A DNA stretch of 19,828 nt, taken from positions 1 to 19,828 of the forward strand of contig UQYT01000043.1 in NCBI GenBank assembly GCA_900545405.1, written 5' to 3'. A program made the translations under genes and the position numbers. A model generated the notes under the pieces. The model had not been told where the DNA came from. It saw only the letters and a list, made by a program, of their open reading frames with translations, and did no database searches. The stretch comes from an uncultured Eubacteriales bacterium (GTDB lineage: Bacteria; Bacillota; Clostridia; Oscillospirales; Oscillospiraceae). This document shows, one piece after another, positions 5,542 to 12,818 of this stretch (position 1 is the first letter of the stretch; every line of letters begins with the position of its first letter).

Positions 5542-6334
5542 GAAAAACAGCGACTTCACCATCATGCCGAACTATCCGTTCCGGGATATGCGGCTGTCAT
5601 TCAAGGGGCGCGGGCTGCTCGGGACGATGCTCACGCTGCGCGACGATTGGGACTACACCCTCGCCGGCCTTACCGCAATCTCTCCGCACGGTAAGAGCTA
5701 CGTCTCCAGCGGCCTCAACGAGCTGGAGCAGCTTGGGTATCTTGAGCGCCGCCAGCTACGCGACGAACAGGGACGCTTCATTGACACCGAGTACGTTATC
5801 TACGAGGTGCCGCGTTCCATTCAGCCGTCGGAGGAAACACCGGAACCCGAAAATCCGGAAACGGATGCGCCGACAGCGGAAAACCCGCCGCAATTAAATA
5901 CTAGATACAATCAAGGACTAAAAAATAAAAAACTTAACGAATCAATCACTCATTCAATCCCTGCACCCTCCCGAAGCGAAATGAATGAAGCGACTGAGAG
6001 TGTGCGGGAGCAGATTGAGTACGACCTAATCATCGGCGAGGACGGCTATGACAGTGAGCTTGTGGACGAGGCCGTCGCTCAGATGGTCGAGGCCATTTGC
6101 TCTACCAAGCCAAACATCCGCGTTGCTGGCGAAAACCGCAGCGCGGATGTTGTGCGTTCACGGCTCCTGGAGCTGAACCGTTTCCACGTTGAGTTTGTGC
6201 TCGACTGCATGAGGGAGAACACGACGCCCATCAGGAATATCCGAGCCTACCTGCTCACGGCGCTGTACAACGCACCGTTTTCAATGGGCAGCTACTACGC
6301 CGCCAAAGTCCGGCACGACATGGAAAGGAGGTGA
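5522..6334 (+). CDS. replication initiator-like helix-turn-helix protein with DUF6017 C-terminal domain
   Basis: 270 residues. The ATG at 5522 is fixed by AAGGAGG at 5507-5513. Residues 1-95 form a winged-helix domain of the type found in replisome organisers (MAVFRIEKNSDFTIMPNYPF, LSFKGRGLLGTMLTL, GKSYVSSGLNELEQLGYLER). A polar linker follows (about 100-160) and is encoded by an AT-rich stretch. The C-terminal part (EQIEYDLII, VDEAVAQMVEAICST, RSRLLELNRFHVEFVLDCM, RNIRAYLLTALYNAP) matches what I know as DUF6017. Proteins of this layout are common in Firmicute ICEs next to parB and are thought to start replication of the excised circle; that role is inferred here. A minor extended frame begins at 5483 but lacks its own ribosome binding site. 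Confidence 0.85.
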   Translation: MAVFRIEKNSDFTIMPNYPFRDMRLSFKGRGLLGTMLTLRDDWDYTLAGLTAISPHGKSYVSSGLNELEQLGYLERRQLRDEQGRFIDTEYVIYEVPRSIQPSEETPEPENPETDAPTAENPPQLNTRYNQGLKNKKLNESITHSIPAPSRSEMNEATESVREQIEYDLIIGEDGYDSELVDEAVAQMVEAICSTKPNIRVAGENRSADVVRSRLLELNRFHVEFVLDCMRENTTPIRNIRAYLLTALYNAPFSMGSYYAAKVRHDMERR

Positions 6335-6421
6335 TGCGACGTAAGGCTCAAACTTCGGCACCTGGTGGTTCCACCCTAGTAAACAGCCCATACTCTGGAC
6401 AAAACTTTTGGAGGTTTGAAA

Positions 6422-6958
6422 ATGACAAACAAAAACACGAAGAAGTCTGAAACGTACAAGAAAGTCGGCATCGGCGCGGCAATCGTCGTTGTGCTTGCAA
6501 TCATCATCCTGCTGCTTCTGCGGAGCTGCGGTGGGTCGGTTGACGACCCGGGCGGCATCGAGTTTGACCCCTCGGCGACGGCTGGCGGCTGGGACGAGGC
6601 AGACCTCGACGCCATCCGCGACTCGCTCAATGAGAAAGTCGAGGAGGGCATGATCAACATCAGCATGAACACGTCCCCGGTGTTCTCGGACGGCGAAGCC
6701 AAAGGCAGCCTCATGATTGTGAACGAGGACATAAACCGCTACCCCATCAGCGTCGAGATAACCCGCAACGACAACGGCGAGGTAATTTACACCTCGAAGG
6801 CGGTGCCGGTCGGCTCGAAGATTGAGAGCGACAAGCTAGACGTTGACCTCGACGCGGGTACATACGAGTGCACCGCGATGTTCTTTAACCTTGACCCCGA
6901 CACCGGAGACAAACTCGGCTCTGCGGGTGTCGTAATTGAACTCACCGTCCTTGAATAA
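6422..6958 (+). CDS. single-pass membrane protein with extracytoplasmic domain
   Basis: 178 residues from ATG 6422, with GGAGG at 6410-6414. A basic start (NKNTKKSETYKK) is followed by one strong membrane helix (about residues 17-37, IGAAIVVVLAIIILLLL), giving an N-in/C-out anchor. The outer part contains EGMINISMNTSPVFSDGEAK, VEITRNDNGEVIYTS and VPVGSKIESDKLDVDLDAG, a beta-sandwich-like pattern. I recall similar proteins in Clostridia conjugative elements but cannot name a domain. It leads the surface-protein segment, 32 bases before the first secreted paralogue, and may support or anchor the mating surface. No catalytic residues are apparent. Confidence 0.75.
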   Translation: MTNKNTKKSETYKKVGIGAAIVVVLAIIILLLLRSCGGSVDDPGGIEFDPSATAGGWDEADLDAIRDSLNEKVEEGMINISMNTSPVFSDGEAKGSLMIVNEDINRYPISVEITRNDNGEVIYTSKAVPVGSKIESDKLDVDLDAGTYECTAMFFNLDPDTGDKLGSAGVVIELTVLE

Positions 6959-6990
6959 GGGCAAAATCTTAAATTTCGGAGGTATTTCAC

Positions 6991-7623
6991 ATGACCAAAA
7001 CTCTGCGTAAACCCGTGACCATGCTGCTCGCGCTCTGCATGGTGTTCACCCTTGCTGTCGGCGCCTGCGCCGATGACATCACGTCCAGCGGCGGCAGTGC
7101 CACCAGCCCCGTCAACCTGACCACGACCAACGAGGGCATCGGTGGTGGTGAAGGCGGCGGCGAGACTACGCCCACCCGCATGAGCGTCACTGTCCCGACC
7201 GCGCTGCCGATGGCCATGAGCGACGACGGCACCGTCGTGACCGCCAGCGACTGCAAAATAACCAACAACAGCTACGGCGCGGTCCGCGTCCGCAGCGTGA
7301 GCATCAGCGCTGCCGAGGGCTGGAACCTGACGGCTTTCGGGGACAAGTCCAGCCTCGCCGGCGAGAAGGTTGACTCCAACAAGCTCGGCTTCGCCATGAG
7401 CATCGGCGGCGGCGCGCAGGTCGCCACTGCCAGTAACGAGGCAACTCAGAGCCTCATCACCGCGCCCATTGACGGCTGCTATATGACCGGTGTTGGCGAC
7501 AGCACCCGCAACAGCGTAGCTGTTGCCTACTCTGCCATCGTCACCCCGCTTTCCAACGTTGTTGAGAACGCGAATGTCGCCAACGTCGTGTTCGTGATTG
7601 AGTGGGACGACGTGACCGAGTGA
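6991..7623 (+). CDS. secreted protein, first of three paralogues
   Basis: 210 residues with a clear signal peptide (KTLRKPVTMLLALCMVFTLA, cleavage expected near residue 28), a Gly/Ser/Thr-rich linker (31-62), then a beta-rich domain. Domain landmarks are SVTVPTALPM (65-74), DDGTVVTASDCKITNNS (78-94), VRVRSVSISAAEGWNLTAF (98-116) and a terminal NVVFVIEW. The same landmarks recur in the next two genes. There is no sortase motif, lipobox or C-terminal anchor, so it may be released or held non-covalently. Function is unknown; a WxL-like or pilin-like surface role is possible from the GW-L-T and VTVP patterns, but this is inference. The ribosome binding site CGGAGG (6978-6983) sets the start. Confidence 0.75.
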   Translation: MTKTLRKPVTMLLALCMVFTLAVGACADDITSSGGSATSPVNLTTTNEGIGGGEGGGETTPTRMSVTVPTALPMAMSDDGTVVTASDCKITNNSYGAVRVRSVSISAAEGWNLTAFGDKSSLAGEKVDSNKLGFAMSIGGGAQVATASNEATQSLITAPIDGCYMTGVGDSTRNSVAVAYSAIVTPLSNVVENANVANVVFVIEWDDVTE

Positions 7624-7635
7624 GACGCTTAAACC

Positions 7636-7655
7636 GGGGCGGCGAAAGCCGCCCC
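7636..7655 (+). promoter_or_regulatory. GAAA-tetraloop hairpin between the first two secreted-protein genes
   Basis: GGGGCGGC (7636-7643) and GCCGCCCC (7648-7655) form a perfect 8-bp GC stem closed by a GAAA tetraloop. There is no adjoining T run, so it is more likely an mRNA-stabilising or expression-balancing intercistronic hairpin than a strong terminator. The next ribosome binding site begins about 10 bases downstream. Confidence 0.6.
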
Positions 7656-7681
7656 AAACTCTTTGAAAGGAGGCTCCAAAC

Positions 7682-8179
7682 TTGAAAGCTAAACGCATAG
7701 GCGCGCTGGCTCTCGTCCTCGCGCTTTGCCTCTCGCTCGGCGCGTTCGCGGACACGAGCACCACCGCCAGCGTGCCGGTCACGCTCACGGTGGACAACGA
7801 GTACCGCGCGGTCAACGTCACCGTCCCCGCCTCGCTGCCCATCCACGTCATAAACGGCACTGTAGTGACCGCGGACAACGCCAAAATCACGAACAACTCA
7901 ACCAACGGCGCTGTGCGCATGACCGGTGTCGAGGTCACAGACGGGGCGTACAAGGTCGGCGACTACAACAGCTTCTCGGGAGCGCACCGTGTGGCGCTCA
8001 AGATTAACGGCTGCGCCACCACCGGCGCAGGCAGGCTCGCCATAAACAGCACGGGCTTCCCGGTCATTCAGCCGCAGAGCGACATGGCGCTTGAGTATTT
8101 CGCCAAGATAAGCGCCGACGCGCCCAACAGCGAGAACGTGAACGCGCTCAACGTCGTGTTCACCATCTCCATTGTCTAA
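7682..8179 (+). CDS. secreted protein, second of three paralogues
   Basis: 165 residues from a TTG start, fixed by AAAGGAGG at 7666-7673 (8-base spacing). The signal peptide is KRIGALALVLALCLSLGAFA with cleavage near residue 23. The mature protein is almost only the shared domain: VNVTVPASLPIHVINGTVVT (44-63), AKITNNSTNGAVRMTGVEV (67-85) and the terminal LNVVFTISIV. It is the minimal version of the family and defines its boundaries, roughly 120 residues. It lacks anchors, catalytic motifs and conserved cysteine pairs (only one Cys in the mature chain). The gene is co-directional with its paralogues, and its stop overlaps the ribosome binding region of the next gene. Confidence 0.75.
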   Translation: MKAKRIGALALVLALCLSLGAFADTSTTASVPVTLTVDNEYRAVNVTVPASLPIHVINGTVVTADNAKITNNSTNGAVRMTGVEVTDGAYKVGDYNSFSGAHRVALKINGCATTGAGRLAINSTGFPVIQPQSDMALEYFAKISADAPNSENVNALNVVFTISIV

Positions 8180-8195
8180 AGGAGGAAGAAATTTC

Positions 8196-9773
8196 ATGAA
8201 AAAACGTTTAGTATCCCTGCTGCTCGTCTTTGTGCTCGCGCTCACGCTCGTGCCGAGCGCGTTTGCGGACACTTCGGACTGCGGCCTGGCGGGCTGCACC
8301 TGTTCCGGGTACTGCTCTTACGCATATTACAATTACCGCCCCAATGACGAAGATACCCACTTTTACGGCGTCTACTGCACCGGCTGCGGCATTGGCGGTG
8401 GCGTAGTCCTTGAGGGCTCGCACACCTTCTCCGGCAACACCTGCACGCTCTGCGGCTACACTAAGAGTGGCGGCGGTGGCGGCTGGGAGCCGGATTACTG
8501 CTACCACGACTGGACGTACCGCGAATGGGACGGCTGCTACTGGTATGAGTTCTGCGAAGACTGCGGCGACCTGGTGGACTACGGTGTCAGCCACGGCGTG
8601 ACCGTCTACGACGATTGGGAATATTACTCCAGCAGTCAGCATAGGCGCTATGCCTACTGCCGCGATTGCGGCGATGGTGAGTACGAGTACGCCCGCCACA
8701 GTACCAGAGAGCAGTATGAGCAGTACACCTCTACCCAGCACCGTGTGGTAGACTACTGCTCCACCTGCGATAGCAATGTAGGTACCGCGACGTATGAGAG
8801 CCACAGCTTCAGCTACGGAAGCTGGCAGAACTACAACGGCACTCAGCATCGCAGGACAAAAACCTGCCGGGACTGTGGTTACAGCAGCTACGATTACGCA
8901 AACCACTCGTACAGCTACGGAAGCTGGACAAACAGCTCCGACACGCAGCATCGCCGCACGAAAACGTGTAACACCTGCGGGTACAGCACCTACGAGTATG
9001 CGAGCCATAGCTTCACCTATGGTAGCTGGCAGAATTACTCCGACACGCAGCACCGCCGCACCAAGTCCTGCTCCTGCGGTTACTCGACCTACGAGTACGC
9101 CGACCACGCCGACACGAACGGGGATGGCAGATGCGACGGCTGCTCCAAGGAGCTGACCGTCTATGTAGATGTGACGCTCGACGCCTGCGGCGGCGTGCTT
9201 GAGGATGAAAGCGTAACCGTCATTTTCGGTAACACTTACGGCGAGCTGCCAGAGCCGACCCGCGAGGGATACACCTTCGACGGCTGGTACACCGAGAAAG
9301 ACGGCGGCGAGCTGGTCGAGGCCGGCACGGAGGTCAGCGACAAGACCGCGCACACCCTCTATGCTCACTGGACGCTCACTAAGGTGTTCTCGGTCACGGT
9401 TCCTGCGAGTCTACCCCTCGCCGTCACGGAGGACGGCGTGGTCACGTCCAGCACTGACGCGGCTATTGCCAACAACTCCACCTGTGACGTGCGCGTGACC
9501 GGCATAAGTCTCCGCACTGAGAACGGCTGGACGCTCGTGCCGTTTGAGTACAACATGGCGGGTGCAAAGGTGGACAGCAAGCTCATTGGCTTTGCCATAG
9601 GCGGCGCGCAGTCCGTGGATAACGGCGACAGCGAGACGCTTGTCCTCACCGGCGACTGGAGTATCGGCGCGGGCAGTACACTCCCGCTGGATTACGATGC
9701 GAACGTCTCGGCGACCTCTGTTGGCATAAACGAACAGGTGCTTACGGTGGTGTTCGTGGTGGAGGAAGCCTGA
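8196..9773 (+). CDS. secreted repeat protein: Cys/His repeats, InlB-type repeat, paralogue domain
   Basis: 525 residues from ATG 8196 (GGAGG 8181-8185; an earlier GTG at 8172 lies before that site). A signal peptide spans 1-25. Residues about 28-320 are rich in Cys, His, Tyr and Trp, with nine CxxC or CxC pairs. Five successive units of 33-36 residues follow the pattern H-x5-C-x2-C-x9to11-H (H149 to H304); the last has CSC instead of CxxC. Residues 324-393 form a Listeria-Bacteroides/InlB B-type repeat (YTFDGWYTEKDGG, HTLYAHW). Residues 397-525 are the same domain as the two upstream secreted proteins (FSVTVPASLPLAV, IANNST, GWTLVPF, VLTVVFVVEEA). It is probably a metal-binding adhesin on the donor surface; function is inferred. 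Confidence 0.8.
   Translation: MKKRLVSLLLVFVLALTLVPSAFADTSDCGLAGCTCSGYCSYAYYNYRPNDEDTHFYGVYCTGCGIGGGVVLEGSHTFSGNTCTLCGYTKSGGGGGWEPDYCYHDWTYREWDGCYWYEFCEDCGDLVDYGVSHGVTVYDDWEYYSSSQHRRYAYCRDCGDGEYEYARHSTREQYEQYTSTQHRVVDYCSTCDSNVGTATYESHSFSYGSWQNYNGTQHRRTKTCRDCGYSSYDYANHSYSYGSWTNSSDTQHRRTKTCNTCGYSTYEYASHSFTYGSWQNYSDTQHRRTKSCSCGYSTYEYADHADTNGDGRCDGCSKELTVYVDVTLDACGGVLEDESVTVIFGNTYGELPEPTREGYTFDGWYTEKDGGELVEAGTEVSDKTAHTLYAHWTLTKVFSVTVPASLPLAVTEDGVVTSSTDAAIANNSTCDVRVTGISLRTENGWTLVPFEYNMAGAKVDSKLIGFAIGGAQSVDNGDSETLVLTGDWSIGAGSTLPLDYDANVSATSVGINEQVLTVVFVVEEA
8619..9107 (+). repeat. five tandem ~34-codon repeats with His-Cys-Cys-His pattern
   Basis: Within the secreted repeat protein, the units share QHR, CxxC and HS anchors: H149/C155/C158/H168, H182/C188/C191/H203, H218/C224/C227/H237, H252/C258/C261/H271 and H286/C292/C294/H304. 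At DNA level the central units also share AGCTACGGAAGCTGG-like segments, so they arose by tandem duplication, with later divergence at the ends. Confidence 0.8.
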
Positions 9774-10174
9774 TGGAAGTGCTGCTGGTCGAACCGGGCA
9801 AGGAGGCACGGATTGCTGAGATTGGTAACGACCTCAAGTCTTTGCAGGCCGCAGTCGGCGGCTATATTGAAGCCACTTACCCTTTTGACGACCCCGTCGC
9901 CCTCGTCTGCAACGACGAGGGCAAAATTATGCAGATGCCGCTTAACCGCGCGCTGCGCGGCGAGGACGGCAGAATCTACGACGCCATCGCTGGCTCATTC
10001 TTTATCTGCGGCCTCGGTGAGGATAACTTCTGCTCCCTGCCAAAAGACTTGCAGGCCAAGTACCTTGAGAAATTCCGCTGGCCGGAGAAGTTCCTCACCG
10101 TTGGCGGCAACCTCGTCGCTGTGCAGGATAAGCCGCGCGAGAGTACGCACAAGCAGCCAACTCAGGAGCGCTGA
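9773..10174 (+). CDS. DUF3846 domain-containing protein
   Basis: 133 residues. The ATG shares one base with the preceding TGA, so the gene is translationally coupled to the secreted repeat protein; GGAGGA at about 9761 serves as binding site. The family signature is clear: MEVLLVEPGKEARIAEIG, LQAAVGGYIEATYPFDDPVA, LPLNRALR-type MPLNRALRGEDGRIYD, and IAGSFFICGLGEDNF. DUF3846 proteins are soluble, occur widely in phages and conjugative elements, and have no established biochemical role. Here it opens the conserved conjugation gene order just before pcfB. Confidence 0.88.
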   Translation: MEVLLVEPGKEARIAEIGNDLKSLQAAVGGYIEATYPFDDPVALVCNDEGKIMQMPLNRALRGEDGRIYDAIAGSFFICGLGEDNFCSLPKDLQAKYLEKFRWPEKFLTVGGNLVAVQDKPRESTHKQPTQER

Positions 10175-10189
10175 CATGGAGGTGGCAAA

Positions 10190-10657
10190 ATGCAGGAGGA
10201 GGTTGAGCAGCGGACACTGACACTGGTCATTAACGGCACGAAGTTCTCGGGACGGGTGCTTAAGAACGCCGTCTCCAAGTTCGTAGCCTTTTGCCGCAAC
10301 CAGAAAGCTAAGAAAGTGAATGTCCACCCCAAGGGTAAGCAGTCTGTGAAACAGCTCACCCGGCAGGGCCAGGGCGTGAACACGATGGAGATTGACGACG
10401 CCAATCTGCGCCAGTTTGAGCGCATCGCGCGCAAGTACGGCGTGGACTACGCTGTGAGGCGGGATACCTCGGCAGATACGCCGCGCTTCCTCGTGTTCTT
10501 TAAAGGGCGAGATGCCGACGCAATCATGGCGGCGCTCAAGGAATTTGCGAGCGCCAAAGAGCGCAAAAGTGAGCGCCCATCGCTGCTGCAAAAGCTGCGG
10601 GACATTGTGCAGGTAGTGGGCACTCCAAAAGAGCGCCGCAAGGAGATTGAGCGATGA
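10190..10657 (+). CDS. pcfB: PcfB family protein (DUF3801)
   Basis: 155 residues starting at ATG 10190 with GGAGGTGG just upstream. PcfB of enterococcal plasmid pCF10 is an accessory DNA transfer protein that helps the relaxosome dock with the VirD4-type coupling protein. The family features are RTLTLVINGTKFSGRVLKNA near the N-terminus, GKQSVKQLTRQGQGVNTMEI (about 49-68), FERIARKYGVDYAVRRD (77-93) and FLVFFKGRDADAIMAALKEF. It overlaps the coupling protein gene by four bases (ATGA), the expected coupling for interacting partners. The basic C-terminal tail fits DNA or relaxosome contact. Confidence 0.9.
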   Translation: MQEEVEQRTLTLVINGTKFSGRVLKNAVSKFVAFCRNQKAKKVNVHPKGKQSVKQLTRQGQGVNTMEIDDANLRQFERIARKYGVDYAVRRDTSADTPRFLVFFKGRDADAIMAALKEFASAKERKSERPSLLQKLRDIVQVVGTPKERRKEIER

Positions 10658-12435
10658 ACGTCAAAAAGCTCGTTTTTACCAATCTGCCCTATGTCGTGCT
10701 CGGCCTCGTCTGCACCAACTTAGGCGAGGCGTGGCGCATGGCTTCGGGTTCCGACGCCTCGGAGAAGATTCTGAGCCTGTTCGGCACTCTTCCCGCCGCG
10801 TTCGGCAACCCAATGCCAAGCATGAACGCCCTTGACCTCTGTGTCGGGCTCGTCTGCGGTCTGTTGCTGCGCTTTGCCGTGTACATGAAGGGCAAGAACG
10901 CAAAGAAATACCGCCACGGGTACGAGTACGGGGCAGCGCGTTGGGGCACCGCCGAAGATATACGGCCGTATGTAGACCCGGTGTTTAAAAACAACATCCT
11001 GCTCACGCAGACCGAGCGTCTGACGATGAACAGCCGCCCTAAAGACCCCAAGACTGCGCGCAACAAAAACGTGCTCATTGTGGGCGGTTCGGGCAGCGGC
11101 AAGACGAGGTTTTTCATAAAGCCGAATCTGATGCAGCTCCACTCGAGCTTCGTCGTGACCGATCCCAAGGGACAGTTGGTACTAGAGACGGGGCGGCTCT
11201 TAGAGCGTGCCGGGTACGAGATTCGGGTGCTGAATACCATAAACTTCAAGAAGTCCATGCACTACAATCCCTTCATGTACATCCATTCGGAAAAAGACAT
11301 TTTGAAGCTGGTCACGTGCCTCATCACCAACACCACCGGGCAGGGCAAAAGCGGCGACGAGTTCTGGACGAATGCCGAAAAGCTCCTGTACACGGCGCTC
11401 ATCGGCTACATCCACTACGAAGCCCCACCTGCAGAGCAGAACTTTGGAACGATGCTGGAGATGCTCAACTCGATGGAAGTCCGCGAGGACGATGAGGAGT
11501 TCAAGAACCGAGTTGACCTGCTGATGGAGGACTTGGAGCGCCGCAAGCCCGGACACTTTGCAACCCGTCAATATGCCAAGTTTAAGTTGGCGGCGGGCAA
11601 AACAGCTAAGTCGATTTTGGTTAGCTGCGGCGCGCGTCTGTCTCCCTTTGACATAGCCGAGCTGCGCGACGTGACCGCCTACGATGAGCTGTCGCTGGAC
11701 ACGCTCGGGGACAAGAAAACTGCGCTGTTTCTCATCATGTCCGACACGGACAGCACCTTTAACTTCCTCATAAGCATGGTCTACTCACAGCTTTTCAACT
11801 TGCTCTGCGAAAAAGCCGACGACGTGTATGGCGGGCGGTTGAAAGTCCACGTCCGCTGCCTCATAGACGAGTGCGCGAACATCGGGCAGATTCCGAACCT
11901 CGAAAAGCTCATGGCTACGATACGCTCGCGCGAGATCTCCGCGTGCCTGGTGCTGCAGGCGCAGAGCCAGCTTAAGGCGCTGTACAAGGACAACGCCGAC
12001 ACCATCATCGGCAACTGTGATTCGTATTTGTTCCTCGGCGGCAAAGAGATGTCCACCTTGAAGGAGCTGAGCCAGAGCCTCGGCCGCGAAACCATCGACA
12101 CATACAACACGGGTGAAAGTCGCGGCCGGGAGCAGTCCCACAGCCTGAACTACCAGAAGCTCGGCCGAGAGCTCATGAGTGTGGACGACCTTGCCACGAT
12201 GGACGGCAACAAGTGCATCTTGCAGATACGCGGGTTGCGTCCGTTCTACTCAGGCAAGTACGACATTACGAAGCACCCCAACTACAAGTACCTCTCCGAC
12301 GCCAACCCAAAGAACACCTTTGATGTTGAGGCTTACATGAGCCGCAAGCTCAAGCTGAAAGCCGACGAGGAGTACGACGTCTACGAGATAGACGATGTAG
12401 ATTTGGACAAAGAAGAATTAACCGACGACACCTGA
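10654..12435 (+). CDS. virD4: VirD4/TraG-type type IV coupling protein
   Basis: 593 residues. Two N-terminal membrane segments (about 8-24 and 58-77) anchor a cytoplasmic ATPase. Walker A is GGSGSGKT (144-151), DPKG follows at 170-173, and Walker B is LIDE in RCLIDECANIGQIP (about 401-414). ILQIRGLRPF near the end and IGNCDSYLFLGGKE are also typical of Firmicute TraG/VirD4 proteins. It recruits the relaxase-DNA complex and drives it into the secretion channel. The start overlaps pcfB (ATGA). The protein ends in an acidic tail (DVYEIDDVDLDKEELTDDT), a feature often seen in these coupling proteins and possibly a docking surface. Confidence 0.95.
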   Translation: MNVKKLVFTNLPYVVLGLVCTNLGEAWRMASGSDASEKILSLFGTLPAAFGNPMPSMNALDLCVGLVCGLLLRFAVYMKGKNAKKYRHGYEYGAARWGTAEDIRPYVDPVFKNNILLTQTERLTMNSRPKDPKTARNKNVLIVGGSGSGKTRFFIKPNLMQLHSSFVVTDPKGQLVLETGRLLERAGYEIRVLNTINFKKSMHYNPFMYIHSEKDILKLVTCLITNTTGQGKSGDEFWTNAEKLLYTALIGYIHYEAPPAEQNFGTMLEMLNSMEVREDDEEFKNRVDLLMEDLERRKPGHFATRQYAKFKLAAGKTAKSILVSCGARLSPFDIAELRDVTAYDELSLDTLGDKKTALFLIMSDTDSTFNFLISMVYSQLFNLLCEKADDVYGGRLKVHVRCLIDECANIGQIPNLEKLMATIRSREISACLVLQAQSQLKALYKDNADTIIGNCDSYLFLGGKEMSTLKELSQSLGRETIDTYNTGESRGREQSHSLNYQKLGRELMSVDDLATMDGNKCILQIRGLRPFYSGKYDITKHPNYKYLSDANPKNTFDVEAYMSRKLKLKADEEYDVYEIDDVDLDKEELTDDT

Positions 12436-12486
12436 CGAAACCCAGGAAGCCCAAGAAGTAACGGCTGCTTTCATTATATTAAATGG

Positions 12487-12550
12487 AAGGAGGCCGGGGC
12501 TGGGCCTGCGGCCTGCACTACGGTGCGGCGCGGCTCCGGGTTTTAAGATG
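12487..12550 (+). promoter_or_regulatory. hairpin-bridged ribosome binding site of the Maff2 gene
   Basis: AAGGAGG (12487-12493) is the only good binding site before the Maff2 ATG at 12548, but it lies 54 bases away. The bases between form a hairpin: CCGGGGC (12494-12500) pairs with GCTCCGG (12533-12539, one G-U), capped by GCAC-TACG-GTGC (12515-12526). Folding would leave exactly 8 bases (12540-12547) between the stem and the ATG, an ideal spacing. An intrinsic terminator is a less likely reading, because only four T follow. Confidence 0.5.
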
Positions 12551-12763
12551 GAGTTTTTCAACAGTGCAATCGAGGTGTTGCAGACGCTGGTTATTGCCCT
12601 CGGTGCCGGTCTGGGCATCTGGGGCGTAATTAACCTGCTGGAAGGATACGGTCAGGACAACCCCGGCGCTCGCAGCCAGGGTATGAAACAACTGGTCGCG
12701 GGCGGCGGCGTTGCGCTCATCGGCATGACGCTTGTGCCGCTGCTCTCAGGTCTGTTCGGCTGA
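12548..12763 (+). CDS. Maff2 family small membrane protein (VirB2/TrbC pilin-like)
   Basis: 71 residues with two hydrophobic helices: about 10-30 (LQTLVIALGAGLGIWGVINL) and 49-70 (LVAGGGVALIGMTLVPLLSG), separated by a Gly-rich polar loop (EGYGQDNPGARSQGMKQ). This is the typical Maff2 sequence found between virD4 and the VirB6-like gene in Firmicute ICEs. By size, topology and position it resembles VirB2/TrbC pilin or channel subunits, though that role is not proven. There is no ribosome binding site directly before the ATG; initiation probably depends on the hairpin described for 12487-12550. A GC-rich hairpin follows the stop codon. Confidence 0.88.
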   Translation: MEFFNSAIEVLQTLVIALGAGLGIWGVINLLEGYGQDNPGARSQGMKQLVAGGGVALIGMTLVPLLSGLFG

Positions 12764-12779
12764 TGGCAGCAAGAAACTT

Positions 12780-12803
12780 GCCCCGCGCTCTCGGGTGCGG
12801 GGC
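12780..12803 (+). promoter_or_regulatory. intercistronic hairpin between Maff2 and virB6-like genes
   Basis: GCCCCGC (12780-12786) and GCGGGGC (12797-12803) form a perfect 7-bp GC stem with a 10-base loop, and the next gene's GGAGG starts two bases later (12805). There is no T run. It could protect the upstream pilin-like message from decay and lower expression of the downstream gene. Confidence 0.55.
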
Positions 12804-12818
12804 TGGAGGTGAGGCCGC

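Noticed and set aside
6334..6450. 38-codon frame starting right after the initiator gene's GGAGG
   Set aside because: The GGAGG is only 2 bases from its ATG, the frame runs into the next gene's coding region, and the product resembles nothing I know. The same GGAGG is part of the initiator gene's final codons.
8208..9368. 386-codon minus-strand frame opposite the secreted repeat protein
   Set aside because: Val/Ala-rich antisense product of the repeat region; the plus-strand gene has a signal peptide, domains and a binding site.
12483..12640. Alternative frame from ATG 12483 through the Maff2 leader hairpin
   Set aside because: The SD lies downstream of this ATG and the frame reads through the Maff2 gene in the wrong register; no family similarity.
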